64,000 bases of DNA from Marinobacterium sedimentorum (GTDB lineage Bacteria > Pseudomonadota > Gammaproteobacteria > Pseudomonadales > Balneatricaceae): assembly GCF_024267675.1 (NCBI RefSeq), contig NZ_JALDYX010000015.1, forward strand, positions 45,111-109,110. Direction: 5' to 3'. Below the pieces are notes generated by a model. It had not been told where the DNA came from. It worked only from the letters and a program-made list of their open reading frames with translations, and did no database searches. Position numbers and translations under genes: made by a program. Of this stretch, positions 52,629 through 61,265 are shown piece by piece (positions within the stretch are counted from its first letter, which is position 1; each line of letters starts with the position of its first letter).

Positions 52629-53645
52629 ATGTATTTTAATTTATTTCCCGGAAATAGAAAACCTACGGTTATATTGCACGTCGGAATGAACAAGACTGGG
52701 ACAACAGCGTTACAGTCTTATTTTTTCTCTAACAGAAAAAGATTATTGAAATCAGGGGTGCTTTACCCTGAAACTGGTCTGATAGGAAATGCACACTATG
52801 CATTTAGTGCATCCTTAGGGTTTTCTAATCCAGGTGTGAATAGTTCATGGATCAAAGACCTTGATATTTTGAAAAAGAGATTTAAGTCCGAGCTTGGAAA
52901 ACGGGTACATACTGTTATTTTAAGTTCGGAGGACTTTTTGCTAAACAAATCTGCCTCTTGTGTTACTGATTTTTTTAAAGATTATCAAATTAAAATTGTA
53001 GTTTATTTGCGGCGGCACGATCACTGGTGGCTTTCCGCATACTCTCAAGCTGTTAAAATGAAGCACCTTCCGCCGTGGAACCAAGGGCCACAAGGATTTA
53101 TTAATTATAATCTAAAACGCAATAAATACTATGGCGATTATCGGTATTTGATTGATCGTTGGTCTAAAATTGTAGGACGGAATAATATTATTGTTCGACC
53201 GTATGAGCCTGAGCAGAATCAGCCTGATCTGGCATATGATTTTCTTGAGTCCATAGGAGCCAGAGAATTGGCAGAGCAGATGCCCCGAATGGATCAGAGA
53301 GAGAACAGCTCGTTAACGCTGGCAAGTGTCCAACTTATGGATATTTTTCAGCGAATTGATACCAATCCTGAAATTCATAAAAAGCTGCTCGATCATGCTC
53401 GTTCTTTCCGGAGTGACGATACTCATTCACTTAAGGAGCTGATTAACCCCCAGTTTTTACTAAAACTACTTGATAGCTATGAGAAAGATTACACTTATAT
53501 AGCTCAGGAATATATTGGTAGAAAGGATGGGAGATTGTTTTATGAAGCTTTGCCTGAGCTAGATTCTGAATGGAAGGCACCTAGGTGGCCAACTCAGGCG
53601 GAAGTAGCGCAGGAAGTTTTAAAAGTAGTCGCCGCCGCTAATTAA
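52629..53645 (+). CDS. Sulfotransferase-like protein
   Basis: The 338-residue P-loop protein has the PAPS-binding loop HVGMNKTGTTALQSYFFSNR at about residues 17-36 and a 3'-phosphate-binding region KIVVYLRRHDHWWLSAYSQ at about 122-140. The C-terminus has no extra domain. The start ATG lies in AT-rich sequence with no strong Shine-Dalgarno. It probably sulfates a capsule sugar at a position different from the other sulfotransferases. Confidence 0.75.
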   Translation: MYFNLFPGNRKPTVILHVGMNKTGTTALQSYFFSNRKRLLKSGVLYPETGLIGNAHYAFSASLGFSNPGVNSSWIKDLDILKKRFKSELGKRVHTVILSSEDFLLNKSASCVTDFFKDYQIKIVVYLRRHDHWWLSAYSQAVKMKHLPPWNQGPQGFINYNLKRNKYYGDYRYLIDRWSKIVGRNNIIVRPYEPEQNQPDLAYDFLESIGARELAEQMPRMDQRENSSLTLASVQLMDIFQRIDTNPEIHKKLLDHARSFRSDDTHSLKELINPQFLLKLLDSYEKDYTYIAQEYIGRKDGRLFYEALPELDSEWKAPRWPTQAEVAQEVLKVVAAAN

Positions 53646-54803
53646 TTAACTCTTTTACTAATGCGGTTTTCGTATAAGATTATCAACTATAGTAATGGAT
53701 TGAACTTAAACTTGAAATGAATTCCTGCTCCTAATTAAGGTGTTGTTTGGAATATATTTTATCATTAGAAGTTGATTGCCATTTTGTATTTGATTAGGTA
53801 ATAATGCTTTAATCTTCCTTTGTATACTAGGTTAGAGTAATGAAGCCTGTTCGTGCATGATGAATGCATTCAAATGTCAATGTTTATATTCTGAATCCCA
53901 TTTACATGCAAGAGCATTTTAAATAATTTTTTAGCGTTTAAGCTTCCGATAGTTGTAGTTGTAGTTGTAGTTGTAGAACTCGAGCTCATCTAAAAATGAA
54001 ACAGAAGTATCTAGGCTCTACGTTTGGGTACTATAAACTAGATATAAAGAATAAATTTATTCTGGCGAATTACAACTGGCATAAATTCGCTTTATAAAAA
54101 AGTTTAAAGGTAAATATGATCCAAAGCTGAGTTTGTCTAACATCCAATAGATTATTAATAAGAGAATTAAACGCATTCTCCAAGTATGCGACAAAGAAAA
54201 ATATATATTTTTATATATCAAGAAGCGCAGTTTTATAAATATATATTTATAAGCGAAGAATGCCATAGCTTAACTGAGTTTGACCAAGTTATTAAGGTGG
54301 TTTATGACCTGTTTGGCGAAAAAGCAACTGTGTTGAATTTATCAAAGCTAAAAAGTGCTAAAGATATGGTTCAGTTGTTAATTTGATATATTTAACGCGT
54401 TCATATTAAATATATTTGTTGAGTAAATAGGGTTTAAACCAATCTTACTTGAAAATAGATGTAGGCTTCTCTTCTTATTATTTCACTAGCACAATAGCTC
54501 AGCACTTCTGTATCGTTGACTAGGTAAATAATGACTACTATTCCCGTCCGACTGATTCAGTGTCATATCTTGCGGCAATAACCAATGCTACTATTTTGAA
54601 ATAGGTGCTTTGAGAAGATTCCGTATAATATTTAATTCTGGGTGGATTCTATTAACTGAGAATGAATAGTTCAAGTGAGGGGCGTACAAAATTTCTCCCA
54701 TCACTTACTGAAAAGACTATTTATAGACAGGTTACTGTGTTGGAAAGTAGTAGGACCGTTGTATTGGCTTTCCAAAAGCAATGATTCAGCATATGAGGTG
54801 TAA
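53646..54803. other. Long AT-rich gap without a clear gene
   Basis: The 1158 bp of very AT-rich sequence contains no recognisable gene. A 66-codon frame (54186-54386) encodes SLTEFDQVIKVVYDLFGEKA near its end and could be a decayed gene fragment; I do not call it. A hexanucleotide repeat lies at 53951-53976. It may mark lost capsule genes. Confidence 0.5.
53951..53976 (+). repeat. Hexanucleotide tandem repeat (AGTTGT, about 4.3 copies)
   Basis: AGTTGT repeats head-to-tail over 26 bp in the non-coding gap after the second sulfotransferase gene. It is the second microsatellite in this block. Confidence 0.85.
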
Positions 54804-55889
54804 ATGAGTATAAAGTGCATATTACACGTTGGTATGCCTAAATGTGGGAGTAGCGCCTTGCAGTCCGCTCTCTCGTCTGCACCGGTGATTAGTTCGGCTG
54901 AACATGGTCGCTTTAACTACGTCGCCTTGAGAAGCAATGGTATTTTGCTGGCCGGGTCGGAGCTTTCATCGCAAAATAGTTACTCCGCAGCGGGTTACAT
55001 TCCTTCTTTTGGTGCTAGGGGAGTGCAAGAACTGTCGTCACTCAAGGCATCCAGGCTTAAATCGCTGCTGGGTCGCTATCGTTCGGAATCGATAATTCTT
55101 TCCAACGAAGGCTGGGGCAACCGGCACGATATTTTTGTCGATACTAGATTACTGGAACGCCTGGGTCTAGACTGTCATATAGTGATTTATATCAGGCCTC
55201 AAGTTGGCTGGTACAATTCGGCATGGTGGCAATGGGGGGCCTGGACGGGAAAACCGCTCGAGGAGTGGGTTTCTGCCAATCTTGATAAAACGCGTTGGGC
55301 TAAAGTGGTCCGTGCTTGGGAACAGGTTCCTGGTGTAAACCGGGTAACTGTCAGGGTGTTACCAAGTGATATTTTGCCTGATTTTTATGCGTTATTGGGT
55401 ACTGATTCTCCCAAATTGGATAAGATTAATCTCAGTTTGCCGGGGTCGGTTCTGCGTATTTTTCAGCGTCATCAGGGTTTAAGAAAGAATGCTCACGATT
55501 CGGCAATTGATTTCTCCATTGGTCGTCATCTGAAGATTGGGCGGTCTCCCACGCCCTGGGTTATTCCGCAAGGGATAGTAAAGAGCATCATAGATAGCAA
55601 CCTCAATGGTAATCAAGAACTTATCCACCTTTTGGATCCTGATCAGAGATTGCTATTTGAGAGGGATGCTGCGTGGTGGGATGCTGATTCTTACTCGGAC
55701 AAAATGTTAGAAGAGGCAGGCATGATCGCGCCTGTTGTGGGTGATTCTGATAGGCTAGCAGCTGCGGCCCTAGAAGGTCTGGCTGATCTGGATCATAAGT
55801 ACAGGGCACTTGTAAAAGAGCTTGAATTAGCTAAACGAAGCCAGTTTGGTGGAAGTTCGATTAAAAAACTGCTTTCTAGATTTCGTTAG
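54804..55889 (+). CDS. Sulfotransferase-like protein
   Basis: The 361-residue protein has a P-loop CILHVGMPKCGSSALQSAL at residues about 4-22 and a 3'-phosphate region HIVIYIRPQVGWYNSAWWQW at about 127-146. The family core is like the 338-residue protein upstream, but they share little beyond motifs. The C-terminus (about 325-361) is helical and charged. A third sulfotransferase gene in the locus supports a sulfated product. Confidence 0.75.
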   Translation: MSIKCILHVGMPKCGSSALQSALSSAPVISSAEHGRFNYVALRSNGILLAGSELSSQNSYSAAGYIPSFGARGVQELSSLKASRLKSLLGRYRSESIILSNEGWGNRHDIFVDTRLLERLGLDCHIVIYIRPQVGWYNSAWWQWGAWTGKPLEEWVSANLDKTRWAKVVRAWEQVPGVNRVTVRVLPSDILPDFYALLGTDSPKLDKINLSLPGSVLRIFQRHQGLRKNAHDSAIDFSIGRHLKIGRSPTPWVIPQGIVKSIIDSNLNGNQELIHLLDPDQRLLFERDAAWWDADSYSDKMLEEAGMIAPVVGDSDRLAAAALEGLADLDHKYRALVKELELAKRSQFGGSSIKKLLSRFR

Positions 55890-56029
55890 TACCTTCGAGT
55901 AAAGTTGGTTTATTGTATTTGAAAGTATTAGTTGCTAGGAGTTTCAGTCGATTCGCTAAACGCAGTAGTTGCCAATTTCTATTCGTCTATCTACTTTAGA
56001 ATCTAAAAATTTGTTAAAGACTGGCGGAC

Positions 56030-56956
56030 ATGGTGTCTGATAATTTGGGGCGTCCAACTATATTTTTAGTTCAAGATGGTGAAAACCCATCTTCCGATTT
56101 TTTTATACGGCCTTACGTTTTTCATAAGTCTGTAGTAAAAATGCATTTCGATGAACTTCCTAAGCTTGAGGCTTTTGACAGATCAGAAGTGGTTTTTGTT
56201 CGTTATGTTCCGCCGCTCTGGAAAAAGTTTGTATCAGACAATCAAGATAGGATATCGGAAATCAATTTCTTCATGGATGATGACCTGTTTGATTTTAAGG
56301 CAACTAAAGGTATGCCCTTGCGGTATCGATGGAAGCTATTCAATCTGGCCTGGCGACACCAGGGCTGGCTTAAAGAAATAGATGCGCAACTCTGGGTGTC
56401 TACACCTTATCTGGTTGAAAAATACGCATCCTGGAAGCCGGTTCTACTGCAACCAAAGGCAACAAGGGCGCAGACTGAAACCGTCACGACGCTGTTTTAT
56501 CATGGGTCTGCTTCACATTATGATGAGATTGAGTGGCTCTATCCTATTGTTGCTGAAGTACTTGAGCGTGCGCCCTTGCTTGTATTCGAAATCATTGGTA
56601 ATCAAAAGGTGCGTAAACTGTTTGCCAATTTGCCGCGGGTCCATGTGCTGCATTCGATGAAGTGGCCTGCGTATCAGGCATTGCTGCAGCGGCCCGGGCG
56701 CACGATTGGTCTTGCCCCTTTGCTCGATTCACCTTTCAATCGAGCGCGCTCGCATACCAAGTTTTTTGATATCACCCAGGCCGGTGCCGTGGGTATTTAT
56801 GCTCCGGGAGCCATATACGAACGTATCGTTCGGCACGGTGACAATGGGCTGTTGGTACCGATGGACAAAGCGGCCTGGGTTGAGGCCATTCTGCAGCTGG
56901 CAGGGGACGAAGCCTATCGGGCCCGTCTGCTGCAAGGTGCGCGTAACTCGCTATGA
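56030..56956 (+). CDS. Capsule glycosyltransferase (GT-B, family 4-like)
   Basis: The 308-residue protein has a Rossmann-like C-terminal half with TTLFYHGSASHYDEIEWLYP, LLVFEIIGNQKVRKLFANLP and a donor-site region NRARSHTKFFDITQAGAVGI. The N-terminal half (FVRYVPPLWKKFVSDNQDRI) is shorter than in full GT4 enzymes. Its end overlaps the kpsC start by four bases (ATGA), so it is coupled with KpsC and belongs to the capsule operon. The sugar is unknown. Confidence 0.78.
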   Translation: MVSDNLGRPTIFLVQDGENPSSDFFIRPYVFHKSVVKMHFDELPKLEAFDRSEVVFVRYVPPLWKKFVSDNQDRISEINFFMDDDLFDFKATKGMPLRYRWKLFNLAWRHQGWLKEIDAQLWVSTPYLVEKYASWKPVLLQPKATRAQTETVTTLFYHGSASHYDEIEWLYPIVAEVLERAPLLVFEIIGNQKVRKLFANLPRVHVLHSMKWPAYQALLQRPGRTIGLAPLLDSPFNRARSHTKFFDITQAGAVGIYAPGAIYERIVRHGDNGLLVPMDKAAWVEAILQLAGDEAYRARLLQGARNSL

Positions 56957-59082
56957 TCGGCTATTTTTCACCGGGAATTGCGTGTATACCTTTTCTGGAC
57001 CAGTTGTTAGAGTCGCCCAGCCGGCGTATCGGCTGGAATACTCCAGGCAGGGAAATCAGCCAAGTCGCGGGCTGGGGGCTGAAGCCTACTGCGGATAGAG
57101 CACGCCGCTATGCTGCTAAAAAGGGGCTGCCCTATCTGTCGCTCGAGGATGGCTTTCTGCGCTCCTTGGGCCTCGGCGTTGCGGGCGCACCGCTGCATAG
57201 CCTGATTGTTGACGCGACCGGCATTTACTACGATGCCACCCGTCCGAGTGATCTTGAGCAACTGATTTCTACGGCGGATTTCTCCACCGCAGAGCTTGCG
57301 CGGGCCCAGGCATGTATGGAGCTGCTACGTCGTTATCGCCTTTCCAAATACAACCATGCGCCAGATGTGCAACTGGGATCAGAGTTGTTCGCCGCGAGGC
57401 GCGGCTCCTACGACGAGGTGGCACCGTACAGCACAGGAGCAATGCCTCCTTTGCGAACCAGCGCCGAGCCAGAGTCGTTCGCCGCAGGGATGTGCCCTAG
57501 GGTGCGTGGCTCCTGCGAAGGGGAGCCACGGGTACTGGTCGTTGACCAGACATTCGGCGACCCATCGATTGGCTACGGTCTGGCAGAAGAAAGTACCTTC
57601 ACGCGAATGCTTGAGGCTGCGATAGCCCAGAATCCGGGTGCGGAGGTTCTGGTCAAGGTCCACCCCGATGTGATCTGCGGCAAGAAGAAGGGGTATCTGC
57701 TGGAGCTGGCCCAGGCGCGCCACTGCAGGTTGATCGGGGAAGATCTGTCGCCATGGGCGTTGTTGGATGCCGTTGACAAGGTCTACGTGGTGACGAGCCA
57801 GCTGGGTTTTGATGCGCTGATGGCGGGCAAGGAGGTGCATTGTTTCGGTATGCCGTTCTATGCTGGCTGGGGTCTCACAAGGGATCGCCAGAAGTGTGAG
57901 CGACGGGGTGTTCAGCGCTCGCTCGAGCAGGTATTTGCTGCGGCCTATCTGCGTTATTGCCGATACATTAACCCCTATACCGGGGAGCGCTGCGAGCTGG
58001 AAGACACCATCGCGTTAATCGCCGACCAGAAGCGCATGCTGGAGCGCCTGCGTGGCGACTGGCTGGGGGCCGGCTTTTCGCGCTGGAAGCGGTCGTTCGT
58101 GCCTTCATTTCTCGGATCGGCAGCGGCGCTACGCTTTGGTCGCCGTCATCCTGAATTGCTGGAGTGTGTTGGCTCGCAGACGGCTGTCGTCAGCTGGGCC
58201 AGCGCGCTCGCACCTGAGTTTGTCTCTGCCTGTTCCATTGCTGGAGTCGCGCTGTGGCGTATGGAGGACGGGTTTGTGCGTTCGGTGGGGTTGGGCGCCG
58301 ATCTTGTGCGGCCATTGTCGCTGGTGCTTGATTCGCGGGGAATCTATTACGATGCCACCGCGCCAAGCGACCTTGAGGTCCTGCTGCAGGAAACGGACTT
58401 TGCGCCTGATCTGCTGGGGCGTGCGAGCGTCCTGCGTGCAAAGCTCGTTGCGCTTCGCGTGTCGAAATACAACGTCGGCACGTCGGCACCACTTGATTTA
58501 CCGCGCAACCGGCGGTTGATCCTGGTGCCGGGGCAGGTGGAAACCGATGCGTCGATTGCAAAAGGCTCACCGGTTATCAAAACGAATCTCGGGCTGCTCG
58601 AGGCGGTGCGCGAGACCAATCCAGACGCCTTTATTATCTACAAGCCGCATCCGGATGTGGTGGGAGGAGGGCGTTATGGTGACATCAATGCGGCGCGTCT
58701 CTGCGATCTGGAGATAGGGGATGTTGCCATTACCGATCTTCTCGATCGGGTTGATGAAGTGCACACGCTCTCGTCCCTCAGCGGGTTTGAAGCCCTGCTT
58801 CGCGGTGTGAAAGTCGTGACCTATGGCATGCCATTTTATGCCGGCTGGGGGCTGACCCAGGATCGGCTGCAGTGTGAGCGACGTACGCGGCGCCTGAGCC
58901 TGGAGCAGCTGGTCGCCGGCACGCTGATGCTTTATCCGGTCTATGTTGATCCCAAGACGGGCGACCAGGTCAATGCCGAAACGGCGATCGCTTTGCTCGC
59001 GATCCAACGCTCCACAGCCAAGCCGGATAGTGTGAAGACCAAAGCGTATCGTTTGGTTCGAAACCGTTTTTTGAAACGGTGA
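56953..59082 (+). CDS. kpsC: Capsule beta-Kdo transferase KpsC with in-frame insertion
   Basis: The 709-residue protein has two tandem KpsC halves, each with EDGF.RS.GLG, YYDAT.PSDLE, a DUF354-like core and YAGWGLT.DR..CERR. KpsC adds beta-Kdo residues of the phosphatidylglycerol-Kdo anchor for group 2 capsules. In half one, 59 residues separate KYN from VLVVDQTF; in half two only 14 separate KYN from LILVPGQV. The extra 45 residues coincide with REP-like palindromes (see repeat entry). No kpsS is seen in the window. Confidence 0.9.
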   Translation: MIGYFSPGIACIPFLDQLLESPSRRIGWNTPGREISQVAGWGLKPTADRARRYAAKKGLPYLSLEDGFLRSLGLGVAGAPLHSLIVDATGIYYDATRPSDLEQLISTADFSTAELARAQACMELLRRYRLSKYNHAPDVQLGSELFAARRGSYDEVAPYSTGAMPPLRTSAEPESFAAGMCPRVRGSCEGEPRVLVVDQTFGDPSIGYGLAEESTFTRMLEAAIAQNPGAEVLVKVHPDVICGKKKGYLLELAQARHCRLIGEDLSPWALLDAVDKVYVVTSQLGFDALMAGKEVHCFGMPFYAGWGLTRDRQKCERRGVQRSLEQVFAAAYLRYCRYINPYTGERCELEDTIALIADQKRMLERLRGDWLGAGFSRWKRSFVPSFLGSAAALRFGRRHPELLECVGSQTAVVSWASALAPEFVSACSIAGVALWRMEDGFVRSVGLGADLVRPLSLVLDSRGIYYDATAPSDLEVLLQETDFAPDLLGRASVLRAKLVALRVSKYNVGTSAPLDLPRNRRLILVPGQVETDASIAKGSPVIKTNLGLLEAVRETNPDAFIIYKPHPDVVGGGRYGDINAARLCDLEIGDVAITDLLDRVDEVHTLSSLSGFEALLRGVKVVTYGMPFYAGWGLTQDRLQCERRTRRLSLEQLVAGTLMLYPVYVDPKTGDQVNAETAIALLAIQRSTAKPDSVKTKAYRLVRNRFLKR
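57387..57530. repeat. REP/BIME-like palindrome cluster inside kpsC
   Basis: Three units of alternating orientation occur. GTTCGCCGCGAGGCGCGG followed by CTCCTACGA lies at 57387-57413; ACAGGAGCAATGCCTCC then TTTGCGAAC (inverted) at 57433-57458; GTTCGCCGCAGGGATG... ending GGCTCCTGCGAA at 57477-57519. A further stem GTGGCTCC/GGAGCCAC spans 57506-57529. Such GTTCGC...GGCTCCTACGA palindromes resemble gammaproteobacterial REP units. The cluster length of about 134 bp equals the 45 extra KpsC codons. Confidence 0.7.
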
Positions 59083-59184
59083 GTCCATGCGTTACGACCG
59101 CCAGCTCTGTACTAACTCGTCGATTTAGTCAGGTGGGCAAGATCAGACTTCGGAACGTGCATAGGGTGCAATGGGGTTCTCTGT

Positions 59185-60474
59185 TTACTTTGTCTTGGCG
59201 TCAATGTACTTGAATTCTACTACCGGGTTTCGGCTCGGGCGCAGCACCAAATTTGTATGAAGGCGCATCTGCTCGGCCTCGAATGTGGTGACGTGACCCA
59301 AGCCGATTACCGTTGCCAATATCGCCAGCATTTCCAGCCAACTGCTCTTGGCCGCAAGGCAGGTGTGTTGACCGGCACTAAAGGGAATGAATGACATTGG
59401 CTGGGACTGATCATCGGCAAACCGGGCCGGGATGAACTTGTCGGGTTCACGCCATAATGCGCGATGCCTGTGGATTGCATAAATCGGAACAACCAATACA
59501 CTACCGGAAGGCAGTTCTTGTCCCGCCAGAGTAACGGGGTGCGTGCATGTCCGGACAGTCGTGACGGACGGCGAAAACAGACGCAGTGTTTCCTTTAGCA
59601 CAGAATCCAACAGGACCAACTGCCGTAAGTTGGCAACAGTTGGCCGCCTGCCTCCTAGAACCTGCTCTGTCTCGGCGCGAAGCCGGCGCTGCAGATCAGG
59701 GGCCTGCCCAATCAGCCAGAGTGCCCATACCACGCCCAGTACCGTCGTCTCCTGCCCCGCATAGAGCAACGCCAGGAAATTATCATCGATTTCACCCTTT
59801 GACAGGATGGTTGCAGCCGCCGGATCAGATCGGGTAAGCGCAGCAAAGGGGTTATCCGGCTGGATCGCAGGACCGGCATCGCGATGAGCGATAGTCTTGG
59901 CAAGCTGCGCGATCCATTCGCCGGCCCTGGTCAGGTCGTTATCGCTGTTGGCTTCGGTTACACCTCGGGCAACGGGGCAAAGCAGGGGAGAAGGTTCGGA
60001 TTGCGGCTCATCACCTAGCAGTGTCCGCCAGATAACATCGAGCGCGACACGCGTTATCGGCAGGTTGATATCGCAGTTGCCGTGCCACGTCCGTATCGAC
60101 CTGTGGGTTGCCGCCACGGCGTTGGCGACCAGCAACTCGGCCCGCTCCGGGGCAAACATGGGAGCAAAGGCGTGGCGGAGAATGCGCCAACGCTCATTAG
60201 TCGTGACAAACATGCTGTTTGGTCCGGTATCGCGTCCCGCGGTTGGCCGGTAGATGGGCAGCCATTTTGGAAAGAGACCGGGCTTGCCTCCCAGTATCTG
60301 GCGCACCGCCTCGGGCTCGCACACAAGAGCCAGCGATGTCTGGCGGATCCTTGCCGCAATGATTGGTTTTTCAAGTATCGCGGCGGGCCAGCTTGTTTCG
60401 GGGAGACGAATGGCGCGGGTAACCGATTGTAACCGGTCACTGTTGCCGGTAAATTCAAGTCGAGGAATGAACAT
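59185..60474 (-). CDS. Cytochrome P450
   Basis: The 429-residue protein shows the I-helix oxygen-activation motif LLYAGQETTVLG, the K-helix ExxR in LKETLRLFSPS, the PERF-like region EPDKFIPARFAD and the heme-ligand loop FIPFSAGQHTCLAAK, with Cys near residue 374. The loop has F-S-A-G where F-G-x-G is usual. There is no membrane anchor, so it is soluble and class I-like, needing a ferredoxin not encoded here. Its start touches the methyltransferase stop by one base. It is the last gene of the minus-strand operon. Confidence 0.92.
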   Translation of the reverse strand: MFIPRLEFTGNSDRLQSVTRAIRLPETSWPAAILEKPIIAARIRQTSLALVCEPEAVRQILGGKPGLFPKWLPIYRPTAGRDTGPNSMFVTTNERWRILRHAFAPMFAPERAELLVANAVAATHRSIRTWHGNCDINLPITRVALDVIWRTLLGDEPQSEPSPLLCPVARGVTEANSDNDLTRAGEWIAQLAKTIAHRDAGPAIQPDNPFAALTRSDPAAATILSKGEIDDNFLALLYAGQETTVLGVVWALWLIGQAPDLQRRLRAETEQVLGGRRPTVANLRQLVLLDSVLKETLRLFSPSVTTVRTCTHPVTLAGQELPSGSVLVVPIYAIHRHRALWREPDKFIPARFADDQSQPMSFIPFSAGQHTCLAAKSSWLEMLAILATVIGLGHVTTFEAEQMRLHTNLVLRPSRNPVVEFKYIDAKTK

Positions 60475-61250
60475 TATACCGACCCCATCTTTTTCTGATC
60501 GGGTTCCAATTCAACGAGATGGTAACTGCGCACTGCCCGGCGCATCAAGCGGCCCCAGAGTGGGCGCCCGAGTTCCGAAACGACTTTTATGAACGGCTCC
60601 AGGGTGTGTTCGGTAATGTCGTCGAATCGCCTCACAATGAACCCGGCCTGTCGGGCCTCATTCAGAAAGTTGGATTGGGTCATCCCCACGCTGTGACGCG
60701 GGATATGGAGCCCTCGTCCGCTACGGTACAGTATGTCGGTCAGTACCAGTCGACCGCCGGGACGTAGCGCCGAGCGAGCCCTTTTCAGGAAGTCGAGCCG
60801 TGTCTCGAAATAGAACGCAGCCTCGACACAATGAATCCGGTCCATACTTTGTGCGGGAATATCCATCTTTGCGGCATCCATTCTCAGGAAGCGTGCCTTC
60901 GGGCAACGCATGGCGGCCGCATCAAGCTGTTGTTGCGAATTACCCAGGCCGGTAATCTGTGCATTTTTATATGCTCGTTCAAATACAGCCGTTGTCGCGC
61001 CGAGACCACAGGCGACATCCAGAACTGATGATACGTTCAGCAGATCCTGCGGGCTTTCGGACACCAAATGTCGGTGTGCCAGCGCTCGTGCGGCAACGGG
61101 CATGTTGGCAGGAATTGGTTCCAGTTCGGCGTTCCAATATCCCAGATTATAGAAACCGCTATCTGCGTAAAGAGCGCGTGCGACAGGCCCGAATATTTCC
61201 TGATCAAATATTTGCTCGAAGGTCTTAGGAGTATTGAAATCAGATGTCAT
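60474..61250 (-). CDS. SAM-dependent methyltransferase
   Basis: The 258-residue class I methyltransferase has motif I VLDVACGLGATTAVF, the acidic motif with ITGLGNSQQQLDAA, FLRMDAAKMDIPAQSMD, and motif III LRPGGRLVLTDIL. The N-terminal segment ALYADSGFYNLGYW is typical of enzymes that methylate small natural-product or quinone-like substrates. It lies 15 bp after the radical SAM stop and overlaps P450 by one base, so the two probably modify the same molecule. Confidence 0.88.
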   Translation of the reverse strand: MTSDFNTPKTFEQIFDQEIFGPVARALYADSGFYNLGYWNAELEPIPANMPVAARALAHRHLVSESPQDLLNVSSVLDVACGLGATTAVFERAYKNAQITGLGNSQQQLDAAAMRCPKARFLRMDAAKMDIPAQSMDRIHCVEAAFYFETRLDFLKRARSALRPGGRLVLTDILYRSGRGLHIPRHSVGMTQSNFLNEARQAGFIVRRFDDITEHTLEPFIKVVSELGRPLWGRLMRRAVRSYHLVELEPDQKKMGSV

Positions 61251-61265
61251 CTTAAGGGCTCCGTT

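Noticed and set aside
54186..54386. 66-codon frame in the AT-rich gap
   Set aside because: There is no ribosome site, family or neighbour to support it, and low-complexity AT-rich sequence readily gives such frames.
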